NCBI GenBank assembly: GCA_900321775.1
Contig: ONXE01000050.1
Coordinates: 1 to 11,020 of the forward strand
Reading direction: 5' to 3'
DNA: 11,020 nt
From: an uncultured Bacteroidales bacterium
Lineage (GTDB): Bacteria > Bacteroidota > Bacteroidia > Bacteroidales > Paludibacteraceae
This document shows, piece after piece, positions 1-7,436 of this stretch. Position 1 is the stretch's first letter. Each line of letters opens with the position of its first letter. The position numbers and the translations under genes were made by a program. A model generated the notes under the pieces. The model was not told where the DNA came from and did no database searches. It saw only the letters and a program-made list of their open reading frames with translations.

Positions 1-34
1 CTCCGTGTCCTATGGAATGAAAGATGCGATGCAT
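1..34 (-). CDS. Start of an unidentified gene, truncated by the window edge
   Basis: On the minus strand an ATG at 34-32 shares one base with the rhomboid stop codon (TGATG arrangement). It opens a frame that stays open to the window edge and reads MHRIFHSIGHG. The same TGATG coupling occurs at 2125-2129 between two genes that are clearly real, which makes a translationally coupled downstream gene plausible. Eleven codons are too few to identify a family, so no function is proposed. The alternative is that this is simply the sequence downstream of the rhomboid gene and the true next start lies further left. Confidence 0.4.
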   Translation of the reverse strand, partial: MHRIFHSIGHG

Positions 35-873
35 CAGTGTCCAAACAATCGGTCTTTTTCTTCCTGTGTGAGCGAACCGTAGCCTTCGCGCTTGATTTTG
101 TCAAGCAGGCGTGCAACCTCCGGGTCGGAGTGGGTGTTGGGGTCTTTAGAGTCCTTAGGCTCCTCCTCAACGGGCGCCTGGTAATGGAAAGTGGCGAAAG
201 GTCGTTCTTTCTCCTGTTTCTTGCCAAGATGCCACTGGGGCTTTTTCATCCAATAGAGCAGCAACAGCCATCCGAAGAGCATACCTCCCAAATGGGCGAA
301 ATGAGCCACGTTGTCGCCAGCAGCTCCATAGATGCCTGCAAACAACTCAAACAGGGCGTACAACGCCACGAAAATGCGTGAAGGGATGGGTATAGGAATA
401 AAAAGGAGGAACATCCTGACTTCGGGGAAGAGCCAGCCAAAGGCGAACAATATGCCAAAAACGGCTCCGGAAGCACCGATAGTTACGCCCGGTGCGCTGC
501 CGATGGTGAAGTACCACACCAGTTCCTGCACGAGCGCCGCGCCCACGCCTGAGACGAGGTAGTAGATGAGGAACTTTTTGGAGCCCCACTGGTTCTCAAT
601 AGCCGGTCCGAACATCAGCACGGCGAACATGTTGCAGAAGAAATGCCAGAAATTTGCATGCAGAAACATGTATGTGAAGAGTTGCCAGATATGGAACGAG
701 TATGCCCCGTGGAACGCCGAGGCCGACCAGTTGATAAGCCCCAGCCATGGGAGCATATCGCCACCAAACCGTTGTGCGAAGGTGTTGAAGATCCACACGG
801 CAAAGTTGATAACAAGCAGATTTTTGGTTATCGGTGGCATCTGCGACCACCAGCCGTTTCTTGTGATTGCCAT
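34..873 (-). CDS. Rhomboid family intramembrane serine protease
   Basis: This 279-residue polytopic inner-membrane protein should cleave transmembrane substrates within the bilayer; its substrate is unknown. The rhomboid signatures are all visible: W63-Q64 in loop 1, the H72/H77/N81 cluster at the start of TM2 (the oxyanion and structural residues), the nucleophile S135 in a GASG motif, and the catalytic H194 in AHLGG followed by a GxxxG-like helix. Membrane segments run to about residue 208. A charged cytoplasmic tail follows, with an acidic linker (about 235-250) and a short C-terminal helical domain (about 251-277, PEVARLLDKIKREGYGSL) that resembles the small domain often found at the end of Bacteroidota rhomboids. 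The start ATG at 873 fits the family N-terminus, and a TATTTTTG element lies 27-34 bases upstream. Its stop overlaps a possible next gene by one base, and it is divergent from HU. The linker DNA contains 9-bp repeats (see the repeat entry). Confidence 0.95.
   Translation of the reverse strand: MAITRNGWWSQMPPITKNLLVINFAVWIFNTFAQRFGGDMLPWLGLINWSASAFHGAYSFHIWQLFTYMFLHANFWHFFCNMFAVLMFGPAIENQWGSKKFLIYYLVSGVGAALVQELVWYFTIGSAPGVTIGASGAVFGILFAFGWLFPEVRMFLLFIPIPIPSRIFVALYALFELFAGIYGAAGDNVAHFAHLGGMLFGWLLLLYWMKKPQWHLGKKQEKERPFATFHYQAPVEEEPKDSKDPNTHSDPEVARLLDKIKREGYGSLTQEEKDRLFGH
137..163. repeat. 9-bp tandem repeat (three units) in the rhomboid tail
   Basis: Three consecutive 9-base units (ttggggtct, ttagagtcc, ttaggctcc) encode PKDSKDPN on the minus strand, in the linker between the last membrane helix and the C-terminal domain of the rhomboid. 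The units resemble those at 10671-10697 in ileS and are read in the same frame, giving KD-x-KD in both places. The copies are degenerate, so the repeat call is tentative. Confidence 0.45.
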
Positions 874-899
874 AGTCCGTATTTATTGGTGTTTACGTG

Positions 900-907
900 C
901 AAAAATA
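900..907 (-). promoter_or_regulatory. Probable -7 element of the rhomboid promoter
   Basis: Read on the minus strand this is TATTTTTG, a match to the Bacteroidota -7 consensus TAnnTTTG. It would place transcription start near 893-895, leaving an AT-rich leader of about 20 bases before the rhomboid ATG at 873. A -33 TTTG is not well placed: the nearest candidates on the minus strand leave spacers of 15 bases (923-926) or 26 bases (934-937), against 19 in the HU promoter. The call therefore rests on one hexamer-like match and its position. Confidence 0.45.
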
Positions 908-1008
908 ACACTTAAAAACGCACAAAAACTATACAAATCGTGCAAAAAATGCCAAAAATGACAGAAAAAAGTGATTTTTTTGCAAAAAAAGTTTGTTATT
1001 TCAAAAAA
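901..1008. promoter_or_regulatory. Phased A-tracts, probable intrinsically curved DNA
   Basis: The divergent region between rhomboid and HU carries successive A- or T-tracts of 3 to 7 bases. Their centres fall near 903, 916, 926, 936, 946, 956, 967, 978, 987 and 1005. From 916 to 987 the mean spacing is about 10 bp, close to one helical turn, which is the arrangement known to produce macroscopic bending. It ends immediately upstream of and within the HU promoter, where it could act as an UP-like element or as a site for HU or another nucleoid protein. The periodicity is seen; the regulatory role is inferred. Confidence 0.6.
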
Positions 1009-1022
1009 TACTATTATCTTTG
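992..1022 (+). promoter_or_regulatory. Promoter of the HU gene, Bacteroidota sigma-ABfr type
   Basis: TTTG at 992-995 and TATCTTTG at 1015-1022 are separated by 19 bases, matching the Bacteroidota housekeeping promoter (-33 TTG/TTTG and -7 TAnnTTTG). Transcription should begin near 1028-1030, giving a leader of about 75 bases before the ATG at 1104. The leader contains a small hairpin (CCGCA 1034-1038 with TGCGG 1042-1046) and a 10-bp palindrome ATAACGTTAT at 1073-1082. No Shine-Dalgarno sequence precedes the ATG; the last 20 bases of leader are A/T rich, as is usual for strongly translated genes of this phylum. Confidence 0.85.
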
Positions 1023-1103
1023 CACTCGAAAATCCGCAGGATGCGGGCGTTTAGCCTTAAATCCCAACGATGATAACGTTATTAACTAATTAAATTTTGT
1101 ATT

Positions 1104-1373
1104 ATGAACAAGTCTGAACTCGTTGCTGCCGTTGCTGCAAAGGCCGGTATGTCGAAAGTTGCTGCTGCTGATGCAGTGGCTGCTGTTTTTGCATCTATCA
1201 CCGAGGCTCTCGCTAAGGGCGAGGCTGTACAGCTGATCGGTTTTGGTTCTTTCGCTGTTAAGAGCAATCCTGCTCACGAAGGCGTTAACCCCGCTACCGG
1301 CAAGAAGATCCAAATTGCTGCAAAGAAAGTTGCTAAATTCAAAGCAGGTGCAGCTCTGAACGCTGCTCTCTAA
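1104..1373 (+). CDS. HU family DNA-binding protein
   Basis: This is an 89-residue histone-like nucleoid protein, the normal size for HU, that binds and bends DNA as a dimer. The order is the canonical one: an N-terminal helical dimerisation region starting MNKSELV, the GFGSF turn (about 47-51), the beta-arm with the NPATG tip that intercalates at DNA kinks, and the closing helix containing KKVAKFKAG. The protein has no arginine at all, and the position usually occupied by R in the GRNP arm motif is V. Alanine makes up nearly a third of residues. Codons are strongly biased (GCT and GTT runs, AAG, GGC), unlike the GCG/GCC-rich neighbours, which suggests very high expression. It is monocistronic, with its own promoter and terminator. 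HU and IHF subunits are related, but the dimer partner cannot be told from sequence; a homodimeric HU is most likely. Confidence 0.96.
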   Translation: MNKSELVAAVAAKAGMSKVAAADAVAAVFASITEALAKGEAVQLIGFGSFAVKSNPAHEGVNPATGKKIQIAAKKVAKFKAGAALNAAL

Positions 1374-1393
1374 TCTTAGGCAGATTCAGCAAC

Positions 1394-1428
1394 GGGGCCG
1401 GACTCTCAGGAGTTTGGCTCCTTTTTTT
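1394..1428 (+). terminator. Intrinsic terminator of the HU gene
   Basis: A 12-bp stem pairs 1394-1405 with 1410-1421 around a TCAG tetraloop, with three G-U pairs in the RNA, followed directly by seven T residues (1422-1428). It begins 20 bases after the HU stop codon. Read on the minus strand the G-U pairs become mismatches and no T-run follows, so it is directional and does not serve the converging minus-strand operon. Confidence 0.92.
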
Positions 1429-1434
1429 GTCCCA

Positions 1435-2127
1435 TCACATCTTGTACGGGTTCTTGCGGTGCTTCCACTTGCGGTTGCTTGCGCTGGTTCGTTGCCGTTT
1501 GGGCAAACGGATGCGCGGGAAACCGTATGCCTTCAGGTACAGCCCAATCAGGAAGAGGGCCATTCCCACCAGCACAGAGAGCATGTTGTTGCCATTGGCG
1601 GCTGGGAAGATCACTGACAGCAGCGACAACAGAAAGAAGGGAATTGTGACCAACAGGAAATTTTGTGTGCGTACGTTGGCGCGGGTATAGCGTGACAGAT
1701 GGGCAAACAGGCTCCACAGGCCGAAGAAAGCGGCTACGGCAGCGACAATCAGTTGACCCGCCGGTACGTTGCCGAAGGGGTAGATGGTCGTACGCGCGAG
1801 CGCATTATATATATTGTCTTGTACGAACAGTGCGGTGGTGCTGTCGGGCCAGATGAACCATAGGATAGCCACGTAGAAACTGACCAGTAGAATGGCACAG
1901 ACCGAAGCCAGATATACCCGCAAGTTGTCAGACCATAGAACCGTGAAACTCCACCATACGACAGGAAAGAACAGCAACGCGTCCGGCACGACACAGCCTG
2001 CCAACATAAGCAGAACGCCACAGAGGAAACTTTCCTCCACGGCATTTTGCTTACGATACGTCCCGAGAAGCAGCGCAAAGGCTGCTCCTACGAGGACGAG
2101 CAGTATGGCTTGCCGGACCAGGAACAT
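1435..2127 (-). CDS. Polytopic inner-membrane protein of unknown function
   Basis: I do not recognise this 230-residue protein as a characterised family. It is strongly hydrophobic, with about six or seven predicted membrane segments (roughly residues 6-23, 35-48, 50-66, 71-93, 122-145, 156-175 and 181-201). It ends in a highly basic, probably cytoplasmic tail (about 205-230, rich in K and R). The region between segments 4 and 5 (about 94-121) is the longest loop. Its ATG overlaps the stop of the upstream peptidase gene by one base (TGATG at 2125-2129), so it is probably translated by coupling as the last gene of the operon. No catalytic motif is evident. It may be a conserved Bacteroidales membrane protein; a functional link with the peptidase is only inferred from coupling. 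Confidence 0.8.
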   Translation of the reverse strand: MFLVRQAILLVLVGAAFALLLGTYRKQNAVEESFLCGVLLMLAGCVVPDALLFFPVVWWSFTVLWSDNLRVYLASVCAILLVSFYVAILWFIWPDSTTALFVQDNIYNALARTTIYPFGNVPAGQLIVAAVAAFFGLWSLFAHLSRYTRANVRTQNFLLVTIPFFLLSLLSVIFPAANGNNMLSVLVGMALFLIGLYLKAYGFPRIRLPKRQRTSASNRKWKHRKNPYKM

Positions 2128-4229
2128 CAGTCAATAAGTCCTTTTTTCTCCAGCAGGTATTTGGGATCGGCAGGTTTGCCGCGGAAGTTCTGATAGAGCA
2201 CGTCGGGTTCGTCGCTGTTACCACGCGAGAGGATTTCGCCGCGCAGACGGGCTGCCACCTCTTTGTTGAACAGGTCGCCTGTCTCCACGAAGGCATGGAA
2301 AGCGTCGGAGTCGAGCACTGCAGACCAGGTGTAGCTGTAGTAGCCGGCCTCATAACCGGTGGTGAAGATATGGTTGTAGAATGTGCTACGGTAGCGTACA
2401 ATAATCTCCGGAATCATGCCCATGCGCTCCAGTGATTCGGCCTCAAACTTGTTCACGTCAATCGTGTCAACCGAGGTGAGCATATGATAATCCAAATCGA
2501 GGATAGAAGCCGAGAGAAGCTCGGTCTCCACGAAGCCCTGGTTGAACTTGGAGGCAGCGTTGATTTTGGCAATCAGCGAGTCGGGAATAACCTCTCCGGT
2601 CTGGTAGTGGAAAGCGTAAGTCTTCATCACTTCGGGCGCATAGCACCAGTTCTCCATCAGTTGTGACGGCAGTTCGACGAAGTCGCGAGCCACGTTCGTG
2701 CCCGAGAGTCCGCGATAGGTGCACTTGGAGAGGAATCCGTGAAGGGCGTGCCCAAACTCGTGGAAGAGCGTCTCTACATCATCCATAGAGAGGAGCGATG
2801 GTTTGTCGGCCGTAGGTTTGTTGAAGTTGCCCACGTTGATGATGATAGGACGGTGATCCACGCCCTCGTCGTCGATATACTGCTCCACCAGGTTCGTCAT
2901 CCATGCGCCCGGACGCTTGGTTGCGCGGGGAAAGTAATCGGTGTAGAAGATACCTAACAGTTCGCCATTCTCGTCGAGTACCTTGAAAGTCTCCACGTCA
3001 GGATGGTACACAGGCAGGCCTTGGATTGGCTCAATGGTGATACCATAGAGGCGATTGGCCAGTTGGAAAGCACCGCGACGTACGTTCGAGAGTTCAAAAT
3101 AGGGCTTGAGTTGCTCTTCGTCCACATCGTATTTCTGCTTGCGCAGTTTCTCGGCGTAGTACCACCAGTCCCAAGGCTGCAGTTTCTCGCCGGGCATATC
3201 TTGGTCGAGCAGTTTCTGCAGTTCGGCCGCTTCACGTTTGGCGGCAGCGAGGCTCGGACCCCATACCTGCATGAGCATATCCATGGCGTTCTTGGCGTTG
3301 TGAGCCATGGCGTCCTGAAGGATATAGTCTGCGGAGCAGTCAAAACCAAAGAGGTGTGCTTTCTCTGTCCGAAGACGCATGGTCTGGTTGATGACGGCCT
3401 TGTTGTCGTTCTCGTTGTCGTGGTTGGCGCGAGTGGTGTACTCCAGAAGGAGGGCTTTGCGCAGTTCGCGGTTCTTGCAGTATTGCAGTACCGGCGTAAA
3501 GCTGGTGCGCTTGGGCGTGAAAAGCCATTCGCCTTTGTGACCGGCAGCCTCGGCTTCTTCTGCTGCGGCTTGCTTGGCGCCCTCGGGAAGACCTTCCAAC
3601 TCGGCTTCGTCAGTCACAAAATGCTGTACGGCATTGGTCTCGGCCACAACGTTTTGTCCGAACTTGAGCGAGAGGAGACCCAACTGGCGGTTGATTTCCT
3701 TGAGGCGCTCTTTGCTGTCGGCTTCGAGGTTGGCACCATTCATGACGAAGTTGCGGTACGTCACCTCAGTAAGACGCATCTGCTCGGGTGTGAGATTCAG
3801 TGCCTCGCGTTGGTCGTAAACGGCCTTAATGCGGGCAAAAAGAGCCTCGTTGAGGAGAATATTGTCTGAGTGCTCGCTGATGAGAAGCGTCAGTTCTTCT
3901 GCCAGTTCGTTCATCGCGTCGTCACCCTCGGTCTCAAGCAGTTCGAAGAAGAGGAGGCTGAGGTCTTGCAGCTGTTTGCCGCTACGGTCAAGCGCGGCAA
4001 TGGTGTTCTGGAAAGTAGGAGCATCCTCACAGGAGGTGATAGCGTTCACTTCTTTTGTGGCGGCTTCGATAGCTACGTCAAAGGCCGGGCGGTAGTGCTC
4101 AAGCTTGATTCTGTCGAACGCAGGCACGCCATAGGGTGTGTTTTGTTCGGAGAGCAGCGGATTGTCGTTTCCGCGGTTGCAGGCAATAAGGGTCATCATC
4201 ATTGCACTGAGAATTAAGAGTTTTTTCAT
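2127..4229 (-). CDS. M3 family zinc metallopeptidase (Dcp-like oligopeptidase), lipoprotein
   Basis: This is a 700-residue thimet-oligopeptidase-type enzyme, close in length to bacterial peptidyl-dipeptidase Dcp, which removes C-terminal dipeptides from short peptides. The zinc site is HEFGH at H490-E491-H494, with the third ligand E519 in the FVELPSQ segment, the expected 25 residues further on. The substrate-binding segment GYEAGYYSY follows near residue 630. The N-terminus is a lipoprotein signal, a K-K start, a hydrophobic core and LIAC with the lipidated cysteine at position 17. This places the enzyme in the periplasm, anchored to a membrane. The residues after the cysteine (NRGND) lack the acidic cluster linked with surface export in some Bacteroidota, so periplasm-facing is favoured. 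The start lies 12 bases after the AsmA-family stop. It probably digests envelope or imported oligopeptides. Dipeptidyl-carboxypeptidase versus oligopeptidase specificity cannot be decided from sequence. Confidence 0.95.
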   Translation of the reverse strand: MKKLLILSAMMMTLIACNRGNDNPLLSEQNTPYGVPAFDRIKLEHYRPAFDVAIEAATKEVNAITSCEDAPTFQNTIAALDRSGKQLQDLSLLFFELLETEGDDAMNELAEELTLLISEHSDNILLNEALFARIKAVYDQREALNLTPEQMRLTEVTYRNFVMNGANLEADSKERLKEINRQLGLLSLKFGQNVVAETNAVQHFVTDEAELEGLPEGAKQAAAEEAEAAGHKGEWLFTPKRTSFTPVLQYCKNRELRKALLLEYTTRANHDNENDNKAVINQTMRLRTEKAHLFGFDCSADYILQDAMAHNAKNAMDMLMQVWGPSLAAAKREAAELQKLLDQDMPGEKLQPWDWWYYAEKLRKQKYDVDEEQLKPYFELSNVRRGAFQLANRLYGITIEPIQGLPVYHPDVETFKVLDENGELLGIFYTDYFPRATKRPGAWMTNLVEQYIDDEGVDHRPIIINVGNFNKPTADKPSLLSMDDVETLFHEFGHALHGFLSKCTYRGLSGTNVARDFVELPSQLMENWCYAPEVMKTYAFHYQTGEVIPDSLIAKINAASKFNQGFVETELLSASILDLDYHMLTSVDTIDVNKFEAESLERMGMIPEIIVRYRSTFYNHIFTTGYEAGYYSYTWSAVLDSDAFHAFVETGDLFNKEVAARLRGEILSRGNSDEPDVLYQNFRGKPADPKYLLEKKGLID

Positions 4230-4241
4230 ATCTGTTCTTGT

Positions 4242-7200
4242 TTATTCATTATCTTTTTTGGCAGTAAGGGACGACCGGATAAGTTTGCGTATGTCCATTG
4301 CCTGCGTATCCACCACTTTGGTGAAGACCGGCTTGAAATCCTTGGCGTACTTGCATTTGGCCAGCTTGATCTTCAGATTGTCGCTGTTCTTGGGGTCTGT
4401 TACGACATCCACGCCCAGGTAGAGCGGGTTAAGCAGCGAGATATGGTAGTTATGCTGGTCGGCTTTGTCGTAGGGTTTGTATTGCCCACCCACGGCCGCC
4501 ATCCACTTGTCCATCGTGATCAGGAACGGATAGACATCCACTTCTTTCTTGAAGAGGGTGATCTCGGCAGAGATAGAATCAATCTTGTTCTCGGTGGATT
4601 TCTTGAAAGTCAGCAGTTTGGCTATCTTCGAGAAGGTCTCTCCGTCGAGCACGGTCAGGTCTTTTCCCTGAATAGAGCATGCCCCGCGGGTGGTGGAGGG
4701 CTTGATCTCGTAGTATCCGTTGAGGTAGGTCTCTGCGGCCAGGTGGAACTCTGCGGCACCTTTGAAGGCGCGCAACATCGGCAACAGTGTGTCCACTTGC
4801 GGAATGAGGTCCACGAGTTCGGCTACGTTGATGTCATACATGTGGTAGTCGAGGCCCGTGTAGATGTGGTTCTTGCGGGGCGTCTTGTACATGGCTGTCA
4901 GTTCCAGCCGCGCGGCCTTGCAGATGAAACCCATCTGTTCCAGCACCAGCAGGCCGTCGTTGACGTACACGCGTCCTTTTAGGTTGTGCACGTCGTGGTT
5001 CAGCGCGCGAGCCTCCTGAATATGCGTGTTCAGCGTGAGATTCACGCCCTTCGGCACCATGTACGGGTTGGCATCGGTGGTCTCTTCTTCCACAGTCTCT
5101 GCGGGCTCATCCGAACTGCCGACACCCGAGGTGAGGTCCAGCAGTTGGTCGATGTCGGCCATCGACGAGGTGAAATTTAGGTTGCCCGTCAGCAGACCTT
5201 TGTCTTCCAACCACGGGCCGATGTTGGACACTTTGCCCGAGAGGGAGAAGTTGGAGTTACCCAATTCGACGCGTGCGGTGTCGATGTCGAAAGTCTGGTT
5301 CGAGTAAGCGAAACGTATCTCGGGTACGCGTATAGGCAGTTCAAGCGTGTTGGGATTGAACGCAAAGTACCCCCGCTGGATATCGAAGTTGAGTTGCGGA
5401 TTCCATTCGAGGAGCACGTTCTCCTTGTTTCGGCTTTGCTGCGCATGGGCGTTGACTGCCAGCAAGCCTGTGGTGAGCGCCAGTGCTTCCCCCAGGTCGG
5501 CTTCCATTTCGTTGAGGTTGAGTCGGATCTGCACTTCGGGCAAGGTCTTGTCGCTTTTGGATGCGCGCATCGAGACTGCGCCTCGGGGCTTGGTAGCGTC
5601 CATAGCTATCGTGTCGTACATGCCCTTGAGGTGCTCGAGGTCGAAGTCGAGAGCCAGAGTCGGCACTTTGGTCGAGTCCTTCATGTCGTACTCCACGTAT
5701 CCGCAGAGGTTGGGCTTATGAAGCGTTCCTTCCGCGCGGATGATACGGCCCAGCGAGTCACGCTCAGTCATACGGCCTTCGATATGGTCGGACAGGACGT
5801 CCAAATCGGCGTAAAGCACCGTTTTATTGAGGATATCACCCAGTTGGATGTTGAGAGTGGTCGCCTCCAGACGGGCTTCGGGACCATCGGTCATCACGAA
5901 ATTCAATCCTGCGGGTAAGCCTATTTTTCCTGAGAGGAAATCGAGGTTACCCCGCCGGCTGACCGCCTGTTTGTCGGTTTTCTTGGGCGTAATGGCATTG
6001 GGAATAGCAAAAGTGAGGTTGGCCTTGGGCGCGTTCACCGACATCGAGTCCATCGTCGCGCTGAGGCCGCGAACGCGCAGATCACCGGCAATATTGCCTT
6101 TGGTGAGGTTTTTGTTCTTGAGGTCCTCCAACAGCATCTTGAGGCGGATGGTGCCCTCGGCGCGGCCTTTGGCTGTGGTGTTCTTGGGGAAGAAGTACGC
6201 GGCGTCGGGCAGGTTGAGGTCCGCATCAAGGTTGAGGTCCAGGAGCATGTTGCCCAGGATATCCTTGACTTGTCCTGTCACGGCCACGGAGGAAGACATG
6301 ACATCTGCCCGCAGGGCGTTCAGTGTGGCTTCGGCGTAGTGGTGGTTGAGGTCAAGACTAAGGTCGGCATTGCCTTCCAGGTTCTCAACCGTGTAGGGCA
6401 ACTCGCTGTACTCGCCCGTAGCATTTGAGAGGTTGACGTGCGCCCATATGAGGGGGAAAGACGACTCATTATATTTTCCGTGTACGTGTGCGCGCAAGGA
6501 GGCGCTACCGTCGGCTTTGATTTCCGCTGGCATGGCGAAGATTTGCTCCGGCACGAGAGCCAGCAGTTCGCTGATAACCCAGGTGTTGGTGCGCAGGCGC
6601 ATATCAACGTCAATCTCGGGCAATATGGTTGCTTCTCCTGTCAGATCGATAAGGAACTGGTTGACAGCCAGTTTGGCCTCGTTGAGGGTAATGTGCGCCG
6701 AGTCCACGCCAAGCGCGCTGTCGTTCCAAAGGATAGTGGCTTCGAAAGGCGTGTTGAAACTGAAGTTCAGGTTGGAGGCGTAGTCCACACCTTTGTAGTT
6801 GGCGCTGAGGCTGGGGAAGGCAAGGCTCAGATTGCCCGCTATGAGCGAGTCCCGGTCATCCGCCTTCAGCCCGATGCTCACGTTGTGTAGCGTGGCGCTG
6901 ATGGTGTCTTTGAGGTCAACGAACGTGAGTTGGTCTGCCTCAACTGCCAAACGCAGGTCTTCGATGCGGATGCAGCGGATGAACCCGGCCGTAGTGTCCT
7001 CTTCTACCGTGTCGGGCGGAAGGTTGAGGATGTCGAAATTAGTCTTGCCGTCCTCGGCGATGAAGACGTTAGCCATGGCTTTCTGAATGGCCACTTCGCG
7101 GATGTTGATGCAACCCTCTTTGATGAGTTGCTTCAGTTCGATGCGCGCCACTAAATGGTCCGCCATCAGCAGCGTGTCGGAGGGTGCGCCTTCAGTCGGG

Positions 7201-7436
7201 TTGACAATCAATACTTTACCCGTGCGCAGCCCAAACTCGGGGAAAGTAGAGAAGAACGTCAGTTCCACATCGTTGAGTTGGTACGGACAGGTGATGTAAT
7301 CTTTCGCCACCTTGTTGATGACAGGGGTGATGTGCTTGGGAGTGAAGACGATGTACACGGCACCAAACACGGCTACAACGGCAAGGCCCACTATGGAAGC
7401 GAGCGTTATGCCGAGTATTTTGAAGAACTTTTTCAC
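4242..7436 (-). CDS. AsmA family membrane-anchored protein
   Basis: This 1064-residue protein has one N-terminal membrane anchor (about residues 8-31) followed directly by a typical AsmA opening, with FTPKHITPVINKVAKDY and then FFSTFPEFGL. A very long periplasmic region rich in alternating hydrophobic beta-strands follows, as expected for the AsmA/TamB/VPS13-like lipid-transfer bridge superfamily. An acidic, probably flexible linker rich in E, T and D lies near 770-790. The conserved C-terminal AsmA-like region includes GACSIQGKDLTVLDGETFSKI (around 920) and ends in a basic tail. Translation starts at GTG (7436-7434), which overlaps the lipoprotein stop by four bases (GTGA). Family members affect outer-membrane assembly and phospholipid movement between membranes; substrate and partner are unknown here. 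No break or frameshift is seen. Confidence 0.9.
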   Translation of the reverse strand: MKKFFKILGITLASIVGLAVVAVFGAVYIVFTPKHITPVINKVAKDYITCPYQLNDVELTFFSTFPEFGLRTGKVLIVNPTEGAPSDTLLMADHLVARIELKQLIKEGCINIREVAIQKAMANVFIAEDGKTNFDILNLPPDTVEEDTTAGFIRCIRIEDLRLAVEADQLTFVDLKDTISATLHNVSIGLKADDRDSLIAGNLSLAFPSLSANYKGVDYASNLNFSFNTPFEATILWNDSALGVDSAHITLNEAKLAVNQFLIDLTGEATILPEIDVDMRLRTNTWVISELLALVPEQIFAMPAEIKADGSASLRAHVHGKYNESSFPLIWAHVNLSNATGEYSELPYTVENLEGNADLSLDLNHHYAEATLNALRADVMSSSVAVTGQVKDILGNMLLDLNLDADLNLPDAAYFFPKNTTAKGRAEGTIRLKMLLEDLKNKNLTKGNIAGDLRVRGLSATMDSMSVNAPKANLTFAIPNAITPKKTDKQAVSRRGNLDFLSGKIGLPAGLNFVMTDGPEARLEATTLNIQLGDILNKTVLYADLDVLSDHIEGRMTERDSLGRIIRAEGTLHKPNLCGYVEYDMKDSTKVPTLALDFDLEHLKGMYDTIAMDATKPRGAVSMRASKSDKTLPEVQIRLNLNEMEADLGEALALTTGLLAVNAHAQQSRNKENVLLEWNPQLNFDIQRGYFAFNPNTLELPIRVPEIRFAYSNQTFDIDTARVELGNSNFSLSGKVSNIGPWLEDKGLLTGNLNFTSSMADIDQLLDLTSGVGSSDEPAETVEEETTDANPYMVPKGVNLTLNTHIQEARALNHDVHNLKGRVYVNDGLLVLEQMGFICKAARLELTAMYKTPRKNHIYTGLDYHMYDINVAELVDLIPQVDTLLPMLRAFKGAAEFHLAAETYLNGYYEIKPSTTRGACSIQGKDLTVLDGETFSKIAKLLTFKKSTENKIDSISAEITLFKKEVDVYPFLITMDKWMAAVGGQYKPYDKADQHNYHISLLNPLYLGVDVVTDPKNSDNLKIKLAKCKYAKDFKPVFTKVVDTQAMDIRKLIRSSLTAKKDNE

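Noticed and set aside
874..1103. A small RNA or riboswitch in the divergent intergenic region
   Set aside because: Apart from the promoter elements, A-tracts, one 5-bp hairpin and a palindrome, no conserved RNA fold or independent terminator is seen.
3003..3869. Long plus-strand open frame of 288 codons
   Set aside because: It lies entirely antisense to the M3 peptidase gene, whose zinc motif, signal peptide and length are intact. The predicted protein has no recognisable domain and reflects GC-rich codon structure on the opposite strand.
5394..6339. Overlapping plus-strand open frames of 170-174 codons
   Set aside because: They are antisense to the AsmA-family gene, have no plausible promoter or leader and encode compositionally odd arginine/serine or histidine-rich products.
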